64,000 nucleotides of DNA from Edaphochlamys debaryana (GCA_016858145.1 JAEHOE010000039.1:558001-622000); one strand, 5' to 3'; positions 41,301 through 53,200 are shown, counted from the first letter of the stretch. Notes: generated by a model not told the origin, from the letters alone. A program made the numbers and translations.

Positions 41301-44237
41301 CTGGGAGGAGCTGCTGGCACTGCTGGACGCACCCACGGCCGCGCCGGGGTGGCCGTACAGGTGTGACACACGCTGTCGTACGGCGGTTGTACGGGACGAC
41401 ACGGGAGCATCACCCCATCCGGCGCGACCCCACGATGGGCGGTTGGGCCGTACGGTTTAGACACACCCACACCCACACCGACACCTGCAGACTCGCACCC
41501 ACTCCCGCACACGTACACCCACACACGCGCGTATGACCCTGCATCCCTACTTCACCCCCCCCAAACAGAGCCCCCGCCATTCCCGGCCCCCACGACCCCG
41601 AGACCCTGGCCGACATCCCCGCGCCCCTGCCCGCCGGCACGTCAGACGCCATCGACGTCCCGCCGCCGCCGCCGCCGCCCGAGGCGCCGCCGCCGCCGCC
41701 GCCGCCGCCCAAGGAGGACGACGGCTCTTCGTCTTCCTCCGATGACGACGACAAGAAGAAGACGGAGAGTCGCGAGCCGGCGGCGGAGGTGGCGGCGCCG
41801 CCGGAGGACCCCAACGCTCGGCGGTCGGCGGTGCTGGCGGCGGCGCTGCGGGCGGCGGCGGAGGCGCTGGTGGCGGCGGCCCCGGAGCTGGACGCCCTGG
41901 ATGCGCAGGTGGGGTAGTCTGTTCAGGATGGTGAGGGTCTGCTTAGGATGCGTGGGGTCCCTCGTAGGGTCGTCGCGTACGATTCAGGGCAGCCGTGAGC
42001 AGACAGGCCGCGGGGAGGCACTGGATGCGCAGGTGGGTTGCTCGGGGAGGCTGATGCCGCCTAGGAAGAGGGGAGGGAAAGGGAGGAGAGGGGTGCCGGC
42101 GTGGCGGGGAGAGGGGGGGAGCTGGCCTGAGGTGCCGGGGCTGGACGCTCTGGATGCGCAGGTGGGGGCGTGTGTGGCGGGACGTGGGGGGGCCTGTGGG
42201 GGCGTTCTGAGTGGATTGAGGGAAGGGTTGAGGGTTAACAGAGCCGGAACCAGGCCACGAGACGGCGGTGTTCTCGTCGCCCTTGTGGTTCCCCCCTCCT
42301 CCTCCACTCTTCCCTTGCCCGCTTCCTCCCCCTCCTCCCCGTCCTCCCCCCCTCAAACCTCCCCCCTGCTGCCCCCCCAATCCTCCTCTCCTCCCCCAAC
42401 AGGTGGGCGACGGTGACTGCGGCTCCACGCTGGGTGGCGGCGCGGCGGCGGTGCTGTCGGCGCTGGGGGCGGGGGGGGTCGCCACGTGGGCACCCGCGGC
42501 GGCCATGCAGCAGGTGGGGGGGGAGAGGGAGTCGGGGTGTGTGTGTGGGGTATGCAGGAGCTGCGTTAACGGGGGGAGGGGGAGATTACACTCGGGGGGA
42601 AAGCGTCATGCGGACCGCTGATGAAAAACGCTCGAGTTGCCCGCTAAACCACCGCCTCCCTGTCCTCCCCCCCGTTGCCTAGCCCCCCTCTCTCTCACAC
42701 ACACACCCGGGCCTCCCCCCCCCAACAGGTCGCCGCCTGCGTGCGATCCGCGGTGGGTGGCAGTAGCGGGGTGCTGTACGACATCCTGATCACGGCGGCG
42801 GCGCGGCAGCTCAAGGTGGGCGGGAAGAGGGGGGGAGGGAGGCGAAGCGAGGGGATACAAATGATGGGGGCAGGGGAGAGGACAGAAAAGCAGCCGAACA
42901 AGTAGCCCAGCAAGCGTGCCGCTGGGCCCCACGACCCCACCCCGCCCACCTCACCCCCAGTCCGACGCTGACGTGTACGGCGCCTCCCTGCGCGAGTGGA
43001 CCGACGCGCTGTCCGCCGGACTGGCTGCCGTACAGAAGTACGGACGGTGAGTCACGGGGCACGGCGCAGCAAGGCAGCAGGCGCGTGTGGGCCCCGCGGG
43101 GCCTACCAGATCCAAAGCTTGCTGCACGATGCCGGGACCCTGGCGCGTGTTGGTTCGACGCCGGCTCTGGCTGGGTTCCCGTCAATCAGTGCCGGCGTCC
43201 GCCCCCCCCCTCCTCCAAAGCCCCGCTCCCCTTGCTGATCAACTCCTCTCTCCCCAGTGTGGCAACGGCTGCCGTACCATGCCCTACCGGCCGCCCCCCT
43301 TTCCTGCCCCTTCCCACCCCGCGTCCTCCCCGTCCCCCTCTCCTCGCCCTCCCTCCCCCCTTCTCTCCCCAGTGCCGACCGCGGCTGCCGTACCATGCTG
43401 GATGCGCTGCTTCCGGCCAGGGACGCCCTTTTGGCGGCTGTGGAGGAGGGTGCGTGGGGTCGTGCATGTGGTCGGGGTGGGGTGGCAAGTATTGAAGGAT
43501 TCGGGGGTATCAAGGCTCTAGTCGCTGAGCTCTCCCTGCCTTTCAAAAACTCTCCTCCCCCATCCCCCACCCTAGCTCTCAACTCCGCGTCCTCTCCCCA
43601 CATGCTCACCCAGCCCAACAAAGCCCCTTACCGCTCCCCATCGTCCCCGACCCCACCCCGCGTACACCACCTCCAACCCGCAGGCAAGAGCGCCGCCGAG
43701 GCCGCCGAGGCCGCTGCCGCCGCCGCCGAGGCGGGCGCCGACTCCACCCGCTGGATGGCGGCAACGGCGGGGCGCGCGTCGTACGTGCCGGCAGAGGTGC
43801 GCGCTGGGCCCGGGGTGGGCCTGTGCTGGGCCCGGGCTGCGCCCGGCCCGGTTGGGTACCAATGAGGTCGAGCTCAGGGCTCCTCCTTTTTCGCCATGAG
43901 CTCCCCGCACACGCCTCTCCCCCCCCCCCCCGCAACCTCCCCGCCTCCATTCACGCGTGTCGAGATACCCCCTCCTACCCCCCATACCCCGTCCTCCAAC
44001 CCCAAACCCTCCGCCCCCCTCCGCCCCCCTCCGCCCCCCTCCACCCCCTCCACCCCCCTCCACCCCCCTCCACCCCCCTCCACCCCCCTCCACCCCCCTC
44101 CACCCCCTCCACCCCCTCCACCCCCCTCCACCCCCCATCACGTGTGCCTGCAGGTCCTGGCACGCTGCGCCGACCCGGGGGCGCTGGCGGCCGCCAAATG
44201 GGTGCGCGCGGCGGCGGAGGCCGTCAAGAGCGGCTGA
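38368..44237 (+). CDS. DAK1: ATP-dependent dihydroxyacetone kinase (DhaK + DhaL)
   Basis: Phosphorylates dihydroxyacetone (and often glyceraldehyde) with ATP to give triose phosphate, linking glycerol use and detoxification to glycolysis. Sixteen exons close in frame to 656 aa: 38368-38478, 38705-38759, 38906-38991, 39251-39335, 39649-39800, 39996-40132, 40534-40673, 40885-41005, 41175-41360, 41569-41908, 42403-42513, 42729-42815, 42961-43046, 43373-43449, 43684-43796, 44154-44237 (TGA). DhaK occupies residues 1 to about 357: [21 protein letters not shown] with the catalytic His, [14 protein letters not shown] with the catalytic Asp, and [10 protein letters not shown] Pro-rich then acidic linker ([19 protein letters not shown]) spans about 370-425. 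DhaL follows with [10 protein letters not shown] (metal/ATP Asp residues), [25 protein letters not shown] and AGRASYV. No targeting signal is obvious, so cytosol is likely. Confidence 0.95.
39343..39394 (+). repeat. CGGTTGG minisatellite just after a 5' splice site
   Basis: Repeated GGCGGTTGG/GGGGTTGG units start about 7 bases inside the DAK intron that follows the exon ending at 39335. It is the reverse complement of the CCAACCG tracts found at other 3' splice sites. Confidence 0.75.
40180..40207 (+). repeat. Dispersed intronic element, forward copy 2
   Basis: Identical over 28 bases to 15261-15288 in the phosphodiesterase gene. It begins 47 bases inside the DAK intron that starts at 40133. 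Confidence 0.8.
40414..40572 (+). repeat. Tandem duplication of a splice acceptor and exon start in DAK
   Basis: TACGTCATCC, a C-tract, TGACAG and the first about 37 exon bases (from GCTGGGCCCCGACCAG) occur at 40414-40473 and again at 40511-40570. Only the second copy continues into the conserved IHGEPG coding sequence. Confidence 0.85.
44018..44136 (+). repeat. CTCCACCCCCC minisatellite in the last DAK intron
   Basis: About ten units of 10-11 bases (CTCCGCCCCCC grading into CTCCACCCCCC), ending 17 bases before the acceptor of the terminal exon at 44154. Confidence 0.9.
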
Positions 44238-44839
44238 GCGTCTGGGGGCTGGGATCTGTGCGGCTTGGCGTTCTGTGAGTGAGTTAGCAAGTTATGTTAT
44301 GTTATGCATGAAGCGCTGCGGAGGATGCTCGGGGCGAGTGGAGCGGTGGTGAGGGGGTGGGGATGGGGAGGGTGTGTGATGCTGAAGAGGAGGTGGTGCC
44401 GAGCAGGAAGGGACAGAGGGTACGAGAGAGGGGGGCACGGGGGTGTCAGGAGGGCGCGGACGGCTGGTGGAGGGAGGCAGGGAGGCAGGGAGGCAGGGAG
44501 GATGGCGTGCGGGTAGAGTGATCTGTTCGGCAACCGTAGTGGGTTTGAGAGGGTGAGCAACGGCGAGCCTGGAGATTGACGGATGCACTGACTGGGTTGA
44601 GAGAGGTTGTCGCTGCTCGTTGGTCGCGTGATCGCATCCCCTGCAGCCTGCAGGGCCTTGGCACTCGATGGGGATCGGGGGCAGGGGCGATCGGCCGTGC
44701 CCCTTTGGCTGTACTACTGTACATGCCTTTGGTCAAGCCGTAGGTGTACATTGCGTTCGTGATCTTTGCATCACAAGTTGCGTTTGAGGCACTGTATTGT
44801 CCTTCCCCATGAAATTCTAGCTCTGAAGCCAAGCCTGAG
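44238..44839. other. Intergenic region between DAK and PPCDC
   Basis: Holds short simple repeats: TTATG units near 44291-44305 and four GGGAGGCA units at 44471-44500. No gene was recognised. It should contain the DAK 3' UTR and the promoter of the decarboxylase gene. Confidence 0.5.
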
Positions 44840-46154
44840 ATGGCGGATGGTGTCGGGGAAGCGACCGTGCCGTCGGGCGCCCGGCGACCGCGCGTGCTGC
44901 TGGGAGCCACCGGTGCGTAAAGCGCAGACTGAAAGCACTGGCCTAAACAAGGCGTCGCGACGACCCACAGCTGGTTCGCATGCATCGCGCAGGCAGCGTC
45001 GCGAGCATCAAGGTCGCGGCTCTGTGCCAGCTGCTATTGGAATTTGCGGACGTCAAGCTCGTGGTGACGTCGTCGGCAAAGAACTTCATAAACGAGGACG
45101 ACCTGCCGGAAGCTGTCAAGCCCATCCTCGGGGTGCGGCTGCCGCGTCAACAAAACGCGCAAACTGCAACCCCGCCACGTTATCGTGACCCCAGTAGTCG
45201 GCCTTTCATCGAGGGCCCCAGGTGCCGACCTCGCTATCCACACGATTCCCGACATCCCGTCTTCCCCCCTCGCCCCTCCCCCTCGCCCCTCCCCCTCCCC
45301 CTCGCCCCCCGCCCCCTCCAGGACGAGGCCGAGTGGCGGCAGTGGCGCTCCGTGGGCGACCCCGTGCTCCACATCGAGCTGCGGCGCTGGGCGGACGCGC
45401 TGGTGGTGGCGCCGCTGTCGGCCAACAGCCTGGCCAAGATGGCCAACGGCATGGCCGACAACCTCCTCACGTGCGTCGTGCGCGCCTGGGACTTCGCCAA
45501 GCCCATGCTGGTGAGGATATCGCTGGCCTTGATGTCTCTGGGGTTAAGATTGGGGATGAGACGCCAGGTGAAGGGTTCAAGGGCATGGGGCCATGGCCTC
45601 TGAGTGGAGCAAAGCGAGGTGCGCAGTTGGCCCTCTACCGAAGCCCCCCCGCCCCCTCCCACCAACCCCCACCCCTCTTGCTCCCCCCCCTTGTTTGCCC
45701 CTCCCTCTCTGCCGCCCCTGCCCCCCCCCCCCAGCTCGCCCCCGCCATGAACACCGCCATGTGGGCGTCCCCCTTCACCGCCCGCCACCTGGACACACTC
45801 GTGCAGCTGGGGGGGGGCGGGGGCGGGGGGGCAGGCAGCAGCGGGGGGGTGGGGGCTGGAGCAGCAATGGCGGCCTCAGCGGGGGCAGGCAGCGGCAGGG
45901 GGGTGGAACTGAGGGCTGGAGCAGCGGAGGCGGCCTCAGCGGGGCCAGCAGGCGGCGCGGCAGGAGGAGGCGGAGGTGGATGGGGAGGGGGAGGCGGGGG
46001 CGGCAGTGTGGCGGTGGTCCCTCCCGTGGTGAAGCGGCTGGCGTGCGGGGACGAGGGCGCGGGGGCCATGGCGGCGCCTGCTGACGTGGCGGCGGCCACC
46101 CGGGCGGCGCTGCAGCGGGCGGGGGTGGTCGGGGGGGCGGGGGGGCAGGGGTAG
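44840..46154 (+). CDS. Phosphopantothenoylcysteine decarboxylase
   Basis: FMN-dependent decarboxylase that converts 4'-phosphopantothenoylcysteine to 4'-phosphopantetheine in coenzyme A synthesis (HAL3/CoaC type). Four exons close in frame to 273 aa: 44840-44912, 44993-45132, 45322-45510 and 45735-46154 (TAG). Motifs in order: RPRVLLGATGSVASIK (FMN loop), VVTSSAKNFI, DPVLHIELRRWADALVVAPLS with the active-site His, ANSLAKMANGMADNLLT, PAMNTAMWASPFT (the PXMNXXMW substrate motif) and RLACGDEGAG with the catalytic Cys. Compared with plant homologues, the last exon carries a Gly/Ala-rich insertion of about 70 residues between the PXMNXXMW region and the Cys loop. The insertion should be a surface loop. 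The exon is open throughout and ends in a Gly-rich tail. Confidence 0.93.
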
Positions 46155-47269
46155 GGCGGGGTAAGGGGACAGGGGTAAGGGGCAGAGTTAGGGCCGTAGG
46201 CACGGGGAATTGGGCGGGAAGGGCGCTGCTGCCAGGTAGGCAGAATGTTGGCGCGGGAGTTGGATGGGTGAACCTCCCTCTAAGTTGATCTGCCGGAGGC
46301 TGGGCTGGGCGATGAGAGGCGGGAGCAGGCAGGTGGGCCGGCTGTTGTTAGTTGGGGGTGTCGTCGGCAGTTGAGCGAGAGGCGGGTGCCGTGTGCAGTG
46401 CAGCGGTGTGCCGGGGACCGAGGTCAGGAATGCTGGCGTGTATGACGCTGTGGAGCTGCCGGGGCTCGGGCGGCGGGCGGGGTTGCACAAGGCGGAACAG
46501 GCGGGGTGCTGCGGGATGGATGGCTGAAGCCTGCTGGTGCGGGATGCACGCATGAAGTCGGGAATAGAGATGAAGCAGCTTCGGCTAACTGTGGCGCTGG
46601 CGGCCTCCTGCCATGATCATGACCATGACCATGACCATTCTCTGATGCTCGGGCCCAGATTACCCAGATAGAGCTCCATAGCTCCATCTCCGACCGCTCC
46701 CAACCCTGCATACATCTCCAGCCGAAAGCCGGGTACTACCCCTAGTAGGGCCCGCCGGTTCACGGCCCTCAATGCAACCCCCAGCCGCCGATACAGCAGT
46801 GAACGCCGCCGCTACCTCGCCACCGTATTCTTCGCTACTTTCCCTGCATTCGCGCGAAACCGCAAGCCCCACAGCGGCCACTCGCCTGCCCCTCTGCTCC
46901 ACCCAGATACAGAACCTCCGTGGACCCTCCACCCCCGCTGCCTGAACGTCCGTCGGTCAGCCTACCTAGCCTCACTCCAGGCCTTCCCCCTGCGACGTGC
47001 TGCGCCCCATCCAATTGGTCCCTCCGCCCACGCCTCACCATCACCTTCCAGCCGTGGAACACCCTCCCCAGCGCCGTGTGATCTCTCACTCGCCCCTCCA
47101 GCGCCGCTGATGCCTGAGCCTCGCCCCGCCCGTCCGCCTTTCGCGCCTGCCCTCGCTGCTCCCCTTCAATCATTACTCGCCGCTACGTACTTCAGTCCCA
47201 GGTGCCTTCTGGGCGACGGCATGGCCCCTTTCCCCCAGGGCCTCGCTCCGGCACAAAGTTGTGCACCTG
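46155..47269. other. Intergenic region between convergent genes
   Basis: The PPCDC gene ends at 46154 on the + strand, and the coiled-coil-like gene ends at 47270 on the - strand. No further exon was recognised. An ATGACC repeat (about four units) lies at 46612-46638. Confidence 0.5.
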
Positions 47270-50200
47270 CTACTGCGCCGCCGCCGCCGCCGTCCCCACC
47301 GCCGGCGCCGCCGCCGCCCCCTCCACCCATGCCTTTAGTAAGCCCAGGCGATAGTCGAACAGCGCACCCCGCTTGGCCGCCAACACCTCCTCCAGTGCCC
47401 TGGGCATGGGGTGGGGGGTGGGGGGTGGGGGGGCGTGTGTTAGCGTTAGTGTGTTAGTCAACTCGCGGGCCCTGCGGCGTAGTCGGACCGGACAGACGGT
47501 GTGTGGGTTGCGTGCGTGTGAGGGTGTGATTTTGATGGGGTGGGGCGGACTGGTGGTTGGGCAGGCAGCTGGGATGACAGGTAGGTTTCCCTTCCTCCCC
47601 ACGCTCTTCCTGCCTGTTCCTCCGCTCCCTCCCTTTCCCCTGTCAGGGCCCACCGGGTGTCGTCCTCGCTGCGCTGGATCCAGCCCTGGATCCAGGCACA
47701 CGCGTTCTTGACCTGTTGGGATAAGGTGGGGTGGCTTTTACTGGGCTTTGCTAGTCAGCCTCCTCTCCCATCCTGTCGCCACCCTCCCCAAGCCCTTGGG
47801 ATGCCCGAAATTCCCCATTCCCTAACCCCGTGCCCCTACCCCCCCCCCCCCGGCCCCGCCTGCTTGAGCTTCTTCTTGACGACGTCGTACTGCTTGCTGA
47901 CGTGGAGCAGTACGGCAAGATCGCCCACCGAGAAGTCCAACAGGTCGAATACGGCGAGCAGGGTGCCGCCGGTGCGGAGGCCGGCGAGCTGTGCGATGTG
48001 AGGATGAGATGGGGAGAGCACTCAAGCAAGGAGTGCAAGGAGCAGATTTTAGGACTGCGCCCTCCTAGTCTCTGTACCTTTCCGTCCCTCTCACCACTTC
48101 CTCCTTGGACTCCTCTCTCGTCCCCCTCAAACCCCTTCCCCCCACCTGGCGGGAGGCCACCGGCATGTCTGGCACCAGGGCAATGGCCTGACAGGGGGGG
48201 AGGAGAGGGGGGGCTTGGGATTGAGGGCCAAGATTGAAGGGAGGGGGGGGCGATGGGCGGAAACCCCCTACCCCCTTCCCTCACTCCTCCCCTCTCTGCG
48301 CCATCTCCCCTCCCCCACACTCGCTCGCCACTCCCTTGCGCATACTCCACAGCACACCCATACGCATCGCCGCTTACTTGCCCCGGCCAGGTACCCCCCA
48401 CGTACTGAGCCCCCGCCCCTCCCCCCCATCCCCCCCCCCCCCCCCCCACGTGCCTCGTCGATGGATCCGATGGCGCTCCGGGCCGCCTCCACGCCGTGAC
48501 GCATGTGCTGCCACTTGACCGCGTCCACCTGGCGGTTGACAGTTGACGGTTGGCGGTTGGCGGTTGGTGGTTGGCGATTGTTCATTCGGCACGGCGGACA
48601 CCAGCACGCAGCCCACAACGAACACTCGGATGCATGGGCCAGGGCATCACCAAGCAAGTCGTCAGCAACTTCCCCAACCGACCCCAGGCACCCCCCCCAG
48701 CCCCCCCCTCCCCTGCTCACCACCACGGACCCCACTGACGGCCCCCCCGTGCCGGCCGGCGCCGCCCCCCCCGCCTCCCCCCCCGCCACCGCCAGCACCA
48801 CCCGCAGCACCAGCACCACCACGTCGGTCCAGAAGTCCACGTGCGCCAGGACTGGGGGGGGGAAAGGAGGCAAGAGGGGGGGGAGGAGGCACGAGGGGGG
48901 GAAGGGAGTTACAAGGGAGCCAAGGCATGGGATTCCCTCATCAGCAGACTCTCATCCCACACACACACAGGCAGGCGCATACCTGTTGCCGTGCGCAGCT
49001 CCTTCCGTGCCTTGGACAGGCAGGAGCGGGTGTTGCCCAGCATTAGGCGGGCCTTGGGGTGGGTCAAGGGATCAAGGGGGTTGGGGTTTGTATGTCTGTG
49101 GGGGGAGGACGAGCGCGCAGCGGTAGATGTTGCACTGGGGAGAGGGCAGCGCAAATTATCCCTACTCCTTTCACCCCTTCACCACCGCCAACGTACGGTA
49201 CCTGCTCGTACGCCCCCTTCCCTCGCCCCTTCCCCCACCCCACCCCCCACCTGCTCGTACGCCCCCCGGTGGCGCTGCAGCTCCGCCAGGCGGGGCAGCA
49301 GGGCGTCAGCGTCGGCCTGGGGGGGGGGAGGGAGTGGTGGAGGAGGGGGTAAATGGGGGCCGGGTACTCCCGCCCCCCCCCCCACACCCGCCCATCCCCA
49401 CACACTGACACACCTCCAGCTCGTTCTCGCGAGCGTCGCCCGCACCAGAGCCCCGGAAGAGGTCGGAGGTGACCTGCGGGGGTGGAGATAGGGCGCCTCT
49501 TCCTCTTGCCTCCCTCCTCTCGCCTCCCTCCACCCCCCTGCTTGCAGAAGACCTGCGCCTGATCCCCCCCCGCCCCCAGGTGCTCCAGGGCGTCCAGCTC
49601 GGGCCGCATCGGCACGGACACGCCCATACACACGCCCTCTTTCCCCCCCCGCCCCCTGCCCCCCTCTTCCCCCCCACCTGCTCGCAGAAGGCCTGCGCCT
49701 GCTCCATACGGGCTCTGCGCTCCTGGGGGGGCCCAAAGGGCGACAGGGAGGACGGAGGGGGGAAGGAATTTAGAGGGCGAGAACACGGGAAGCGAGGCGC
49801 CGGTTGCCCAGCACCAGCATGACCGCCGGTACCTGCGCAGCTTCCCATCCCTCCCTCTCGCCTCCCCCCTCTTTCTCTCCCTCCCTCCACCCCCTTCGCC
49901 TCCCCCTCCCCCCCCTCACCTCCAGGGCCCCTAGCGCCTCCTCGTACTCCCCCACCAGCAGCTGCAGGCCCCGCACCTCCCGCGCAGCCTGCCGGCACCG
50001 GGCGGTGATGGAGATGGTGCGGGCGCTGTGGGGGGGGGGTTAGGGGAGGGGAGGGTGTGTGGGGGGGAAGGATGACGGGGGAGGACAAGGTAGGTCAGGG
50101 TGTCTGAGGCGAGACAGGGGGGGCAGGGAGGCCACTGGGAGGTGATCGAGATGGTGCGGGCGCTGTTCGGCGGCAAGAAAAAGAGGGCGGGGGGGAAGGG

Positions 50201-53200
50201 GATGTTGGGGAAGGGCGATGCAGGGCGGGATGCGTGTCGGGCCAGCGAGGGAGGGAAGAGGCGCTGTGCGGTGGCTACACGTCAGATTGCGGGGACTTGA
50301 CGCGGGCTTGACGGGCCTGTCTTGGGCCTGTCTTTGGCCCGGTACGGCACTCACACGCGACGGTTGACCTTCTTGGAGTCAATGGCGGCCATCACCTTGC
50401 CTGGGGGGGCCCGGGTGGTGTTGGGGTGGTTGGAAGGAACTGGTTGGTTGCAAGGGATAAGGGCAGGCGTAAGCATCACCTCACCCACCAGCAGCCTCAG
50501 CCCGCCTTGCCCCTGCCTTCCACGGCCTTCGCCTCAGCCTCCGTCCTCCTTCCATTCCCACGGCACCCCCCTGGACCCTTCCACGCTTGCTAACTCGGGT
50601 GCCACTTCTCGCCCGTCACCTGCAGCAGGTATCAGGTACCCGCGCAGGAGGCAGGTAGGGGGTCAGGTACCGGGCCTCCCTCTTTCTCTAAAACCCCGCT
50701 GGGGTGCCCTCCCAGCACCGATCTACCTTCCCCCCTTCGCCTGGTCCTATTCCTGCCACCCCCCCTCCCTCCCGCCTCCTCCCCCCCCCCTCACGTGCTC
50801 CATCTCCGCGACGCACTTGTGCTCCTGCCGCCTCAGGCCCTCGTGCTTGGACCGCTGGGGAGGCGGGAGGGTTGGTGGGGAGGAAGGACAAGGGCAGGGG
50901 CAGGGGCACAAAGCTCGAGCCCCCGTGCCCCCCTGCCATGCCCCCGTTCCCCCCCTTACTTGGCCCTTCCCCCCCTTCTCTCCGTCAGGTCCTATCCCCC
51001 CCCCCTGTCAGGTCCCCTTCCCCCCCACACCTACCGCCAGCTCCAGCTTCAGCCCCGCGTTCCGCAGCCGCACCGCCGCCAGGGCCGCCTCCAGCGGCAC
51101 CCCCGCGGCCCGGCCCCCCTCCAGCTCGGCGAGGGCGGAGCGGTAGGCGGCCAGAGTGGTGGCGTCGGCCTGTTGGGGGGAAAAAGGGGGTGGGAGAGGG
51201 GGATGGATGGAGTGATGGGGGCAACCACCAATAGAGAGGGTTGCGGGAGCGTTGTCGAAGGCTCCACAACCAAGCAACCGCGCCCTCGAGGCCACGGTCC
51301 CAAATGCTCGAGCCTCCGTTTTCCCCCCCCCCCCCATCCTCCCCCCCCCCCGCACCCACCACCACGGGCGGCCCGGGCGGCCGCACCGACACCGCCGTCC
51401 CCAGCGCCACAGGCACACCCTCCGCCACCGAACCCGCCGCCACCGCCGCCTCCGCCGCCTCCGCCGCCCCCGGCGGCGCCGCCACCTGGGCGTAGCGGGC
51501 GCTGGCCGCCGCCAGCCCCTCCAGCTCCCGCCGCGCCGCCGCCGAAGCGCCGCCGCCGCTGCCACCCTTCTTTGTCCTGCCGCCGCCGCCCTTGTTCCCG
51601 CCACGGCCCGCCTGCCCGCTGGTGCTGCCCTCTGCCTAAGCCGCCGCCGCCTCGTCACCGGACCCGTCCGGCTCCGCATCCGGATCCAGATCGGATTCCG
51701 ATTCGGAGGTTGAATCCGGATTTCTCCGGATGGAGGAGGCCAGGCGGGAGGTGCGCGCCAGTACCTGGACCTGCTCCTCCTGTGGGGAGAGGGCAGAGGG
51801 GGGGAAGGGGGGAGAAGGGGAGGTCAGGTGGAGATGCGAGAGGCAACAATACGCAGCGAGGGACACGAGCAGGAAACGCAGGTCGCAGGGTGCGTGGGCA
51901 GGACGTACGGCGAGGGGTCGGTGTGGGTGTCGATGGCCAGTGTGCTCTGTCGTACGGAGACCTGTCCCTTGACGCCCCTTGCGCCTTCCCTCCCCTCCCC
52001 TCCCCTCCCCTCCCCTCCCCTCCCCTCCCCTCCCCTCCCCTCCCCTCCCCTCCCCTCCCCTCCCCTCCCCTCCCCTCCCCTCCCCTCCCCTCCCCTCCCC
52101 TCCCCTCCCCTCCCCTCCCCTCCCCTCCCCTCCCCTCCCCTCCCCTCCCCTCCCCTCCCCTCCCCTCCCCTCCCCTCCCCTCCCCCTCCCCTCCCCTCCC
52201 CTCCCCTCCCCTCCCCTCCCCTCCCCTCCCCTCCCCTCCCCTCCCATCCCCTCCCCTCCCCTCCCCTCCCCTCCCCTCCCCTCCCCTCCCCTCCCCTCCC
52301 CTCCCCTCCCCTCCCCTCCCCTCCCCTCCCCTCCCCTCCCCTCCCCTCCCCTCCCCTCCCCTCCCCTCCCCTCCCCTCCCCCCTGCCCCTCGGCTCCTGG
52401 CCCCCGTGTCAAGGACCCCCGCACCCCCGCTGCCGCTACATCCTTTCTTTCCGGTCTCCAACGCGTCGAAGATCACCCCACGTTCCCCCCCCCCCCCCCT
52501 CCTCCCAACCGGCCCCGCCAGCGGCCCCCCGATCCACCGTCACGGGCTCCCCCAGGCGACTCAAGGACCCGACCACCTACGCACGCTCCCCTCCGTTGGT
52601 GCTGCTGGGGTGGCTAGCGCCATTGCTGGCGGCAGCGGTGATGGGGGTCGACGGGGAGGGGGCGTCGGCGGGGGCGTCGGCGGGGCGTTGCTCGACGCGC
52701 GTGGAGGCCTACGGTGCGCAGCGGAGGAGGTGCGTCGGAGCATGAGCAGATGGGTTCATGTGTCCATGGAGGGATTTAGGATCTAGTCTGCTCATCAGGG
52801 GCAGTGCGCACTGCTTCACCCCTGCGGCCGTGCCAATGGCCGCGTCTCCACGGAACTGACGACGACCTGCCGCCGCCGTCGCGCGCCTACCTCTTGCGCC
52901 CGCAGCTGCAGCATCGTGCGGACCTCTTCCTCCGAAAGCCGTGTGAAGTCAATGTCTGAGTGGTTTCGGGGCGGAAAGAGGCAGGGTCCGAGGCGTGCTG
53001 AGAGGACGTGGTAGGGCAGGCAGGATGGCGGGGGGTTCATCGGAAAGTGTGCGCGCGACTCCGACTTGGAACCCGCGCCGTTTTGCTGTCCACTCTGTCC
53101 TTACGAGGCATGGGCAAACCTCCATAGAGCTATGGCGAGTAAGTCGCAAACGGCACCACGATGGCATGTGGCTGGTCGGCGATGGAACCGGGCGGCATGA

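Noticed and set aside
51828..52786. Long open frames on both strands with [10 protein letters not shown] or [10 protein letters not shown] repeats, resembling hydroxyproline-rich wall proteins
   Set aside because: They are translations of the (TCCCC)n satellite, which is open in all frames and lies in an intron.
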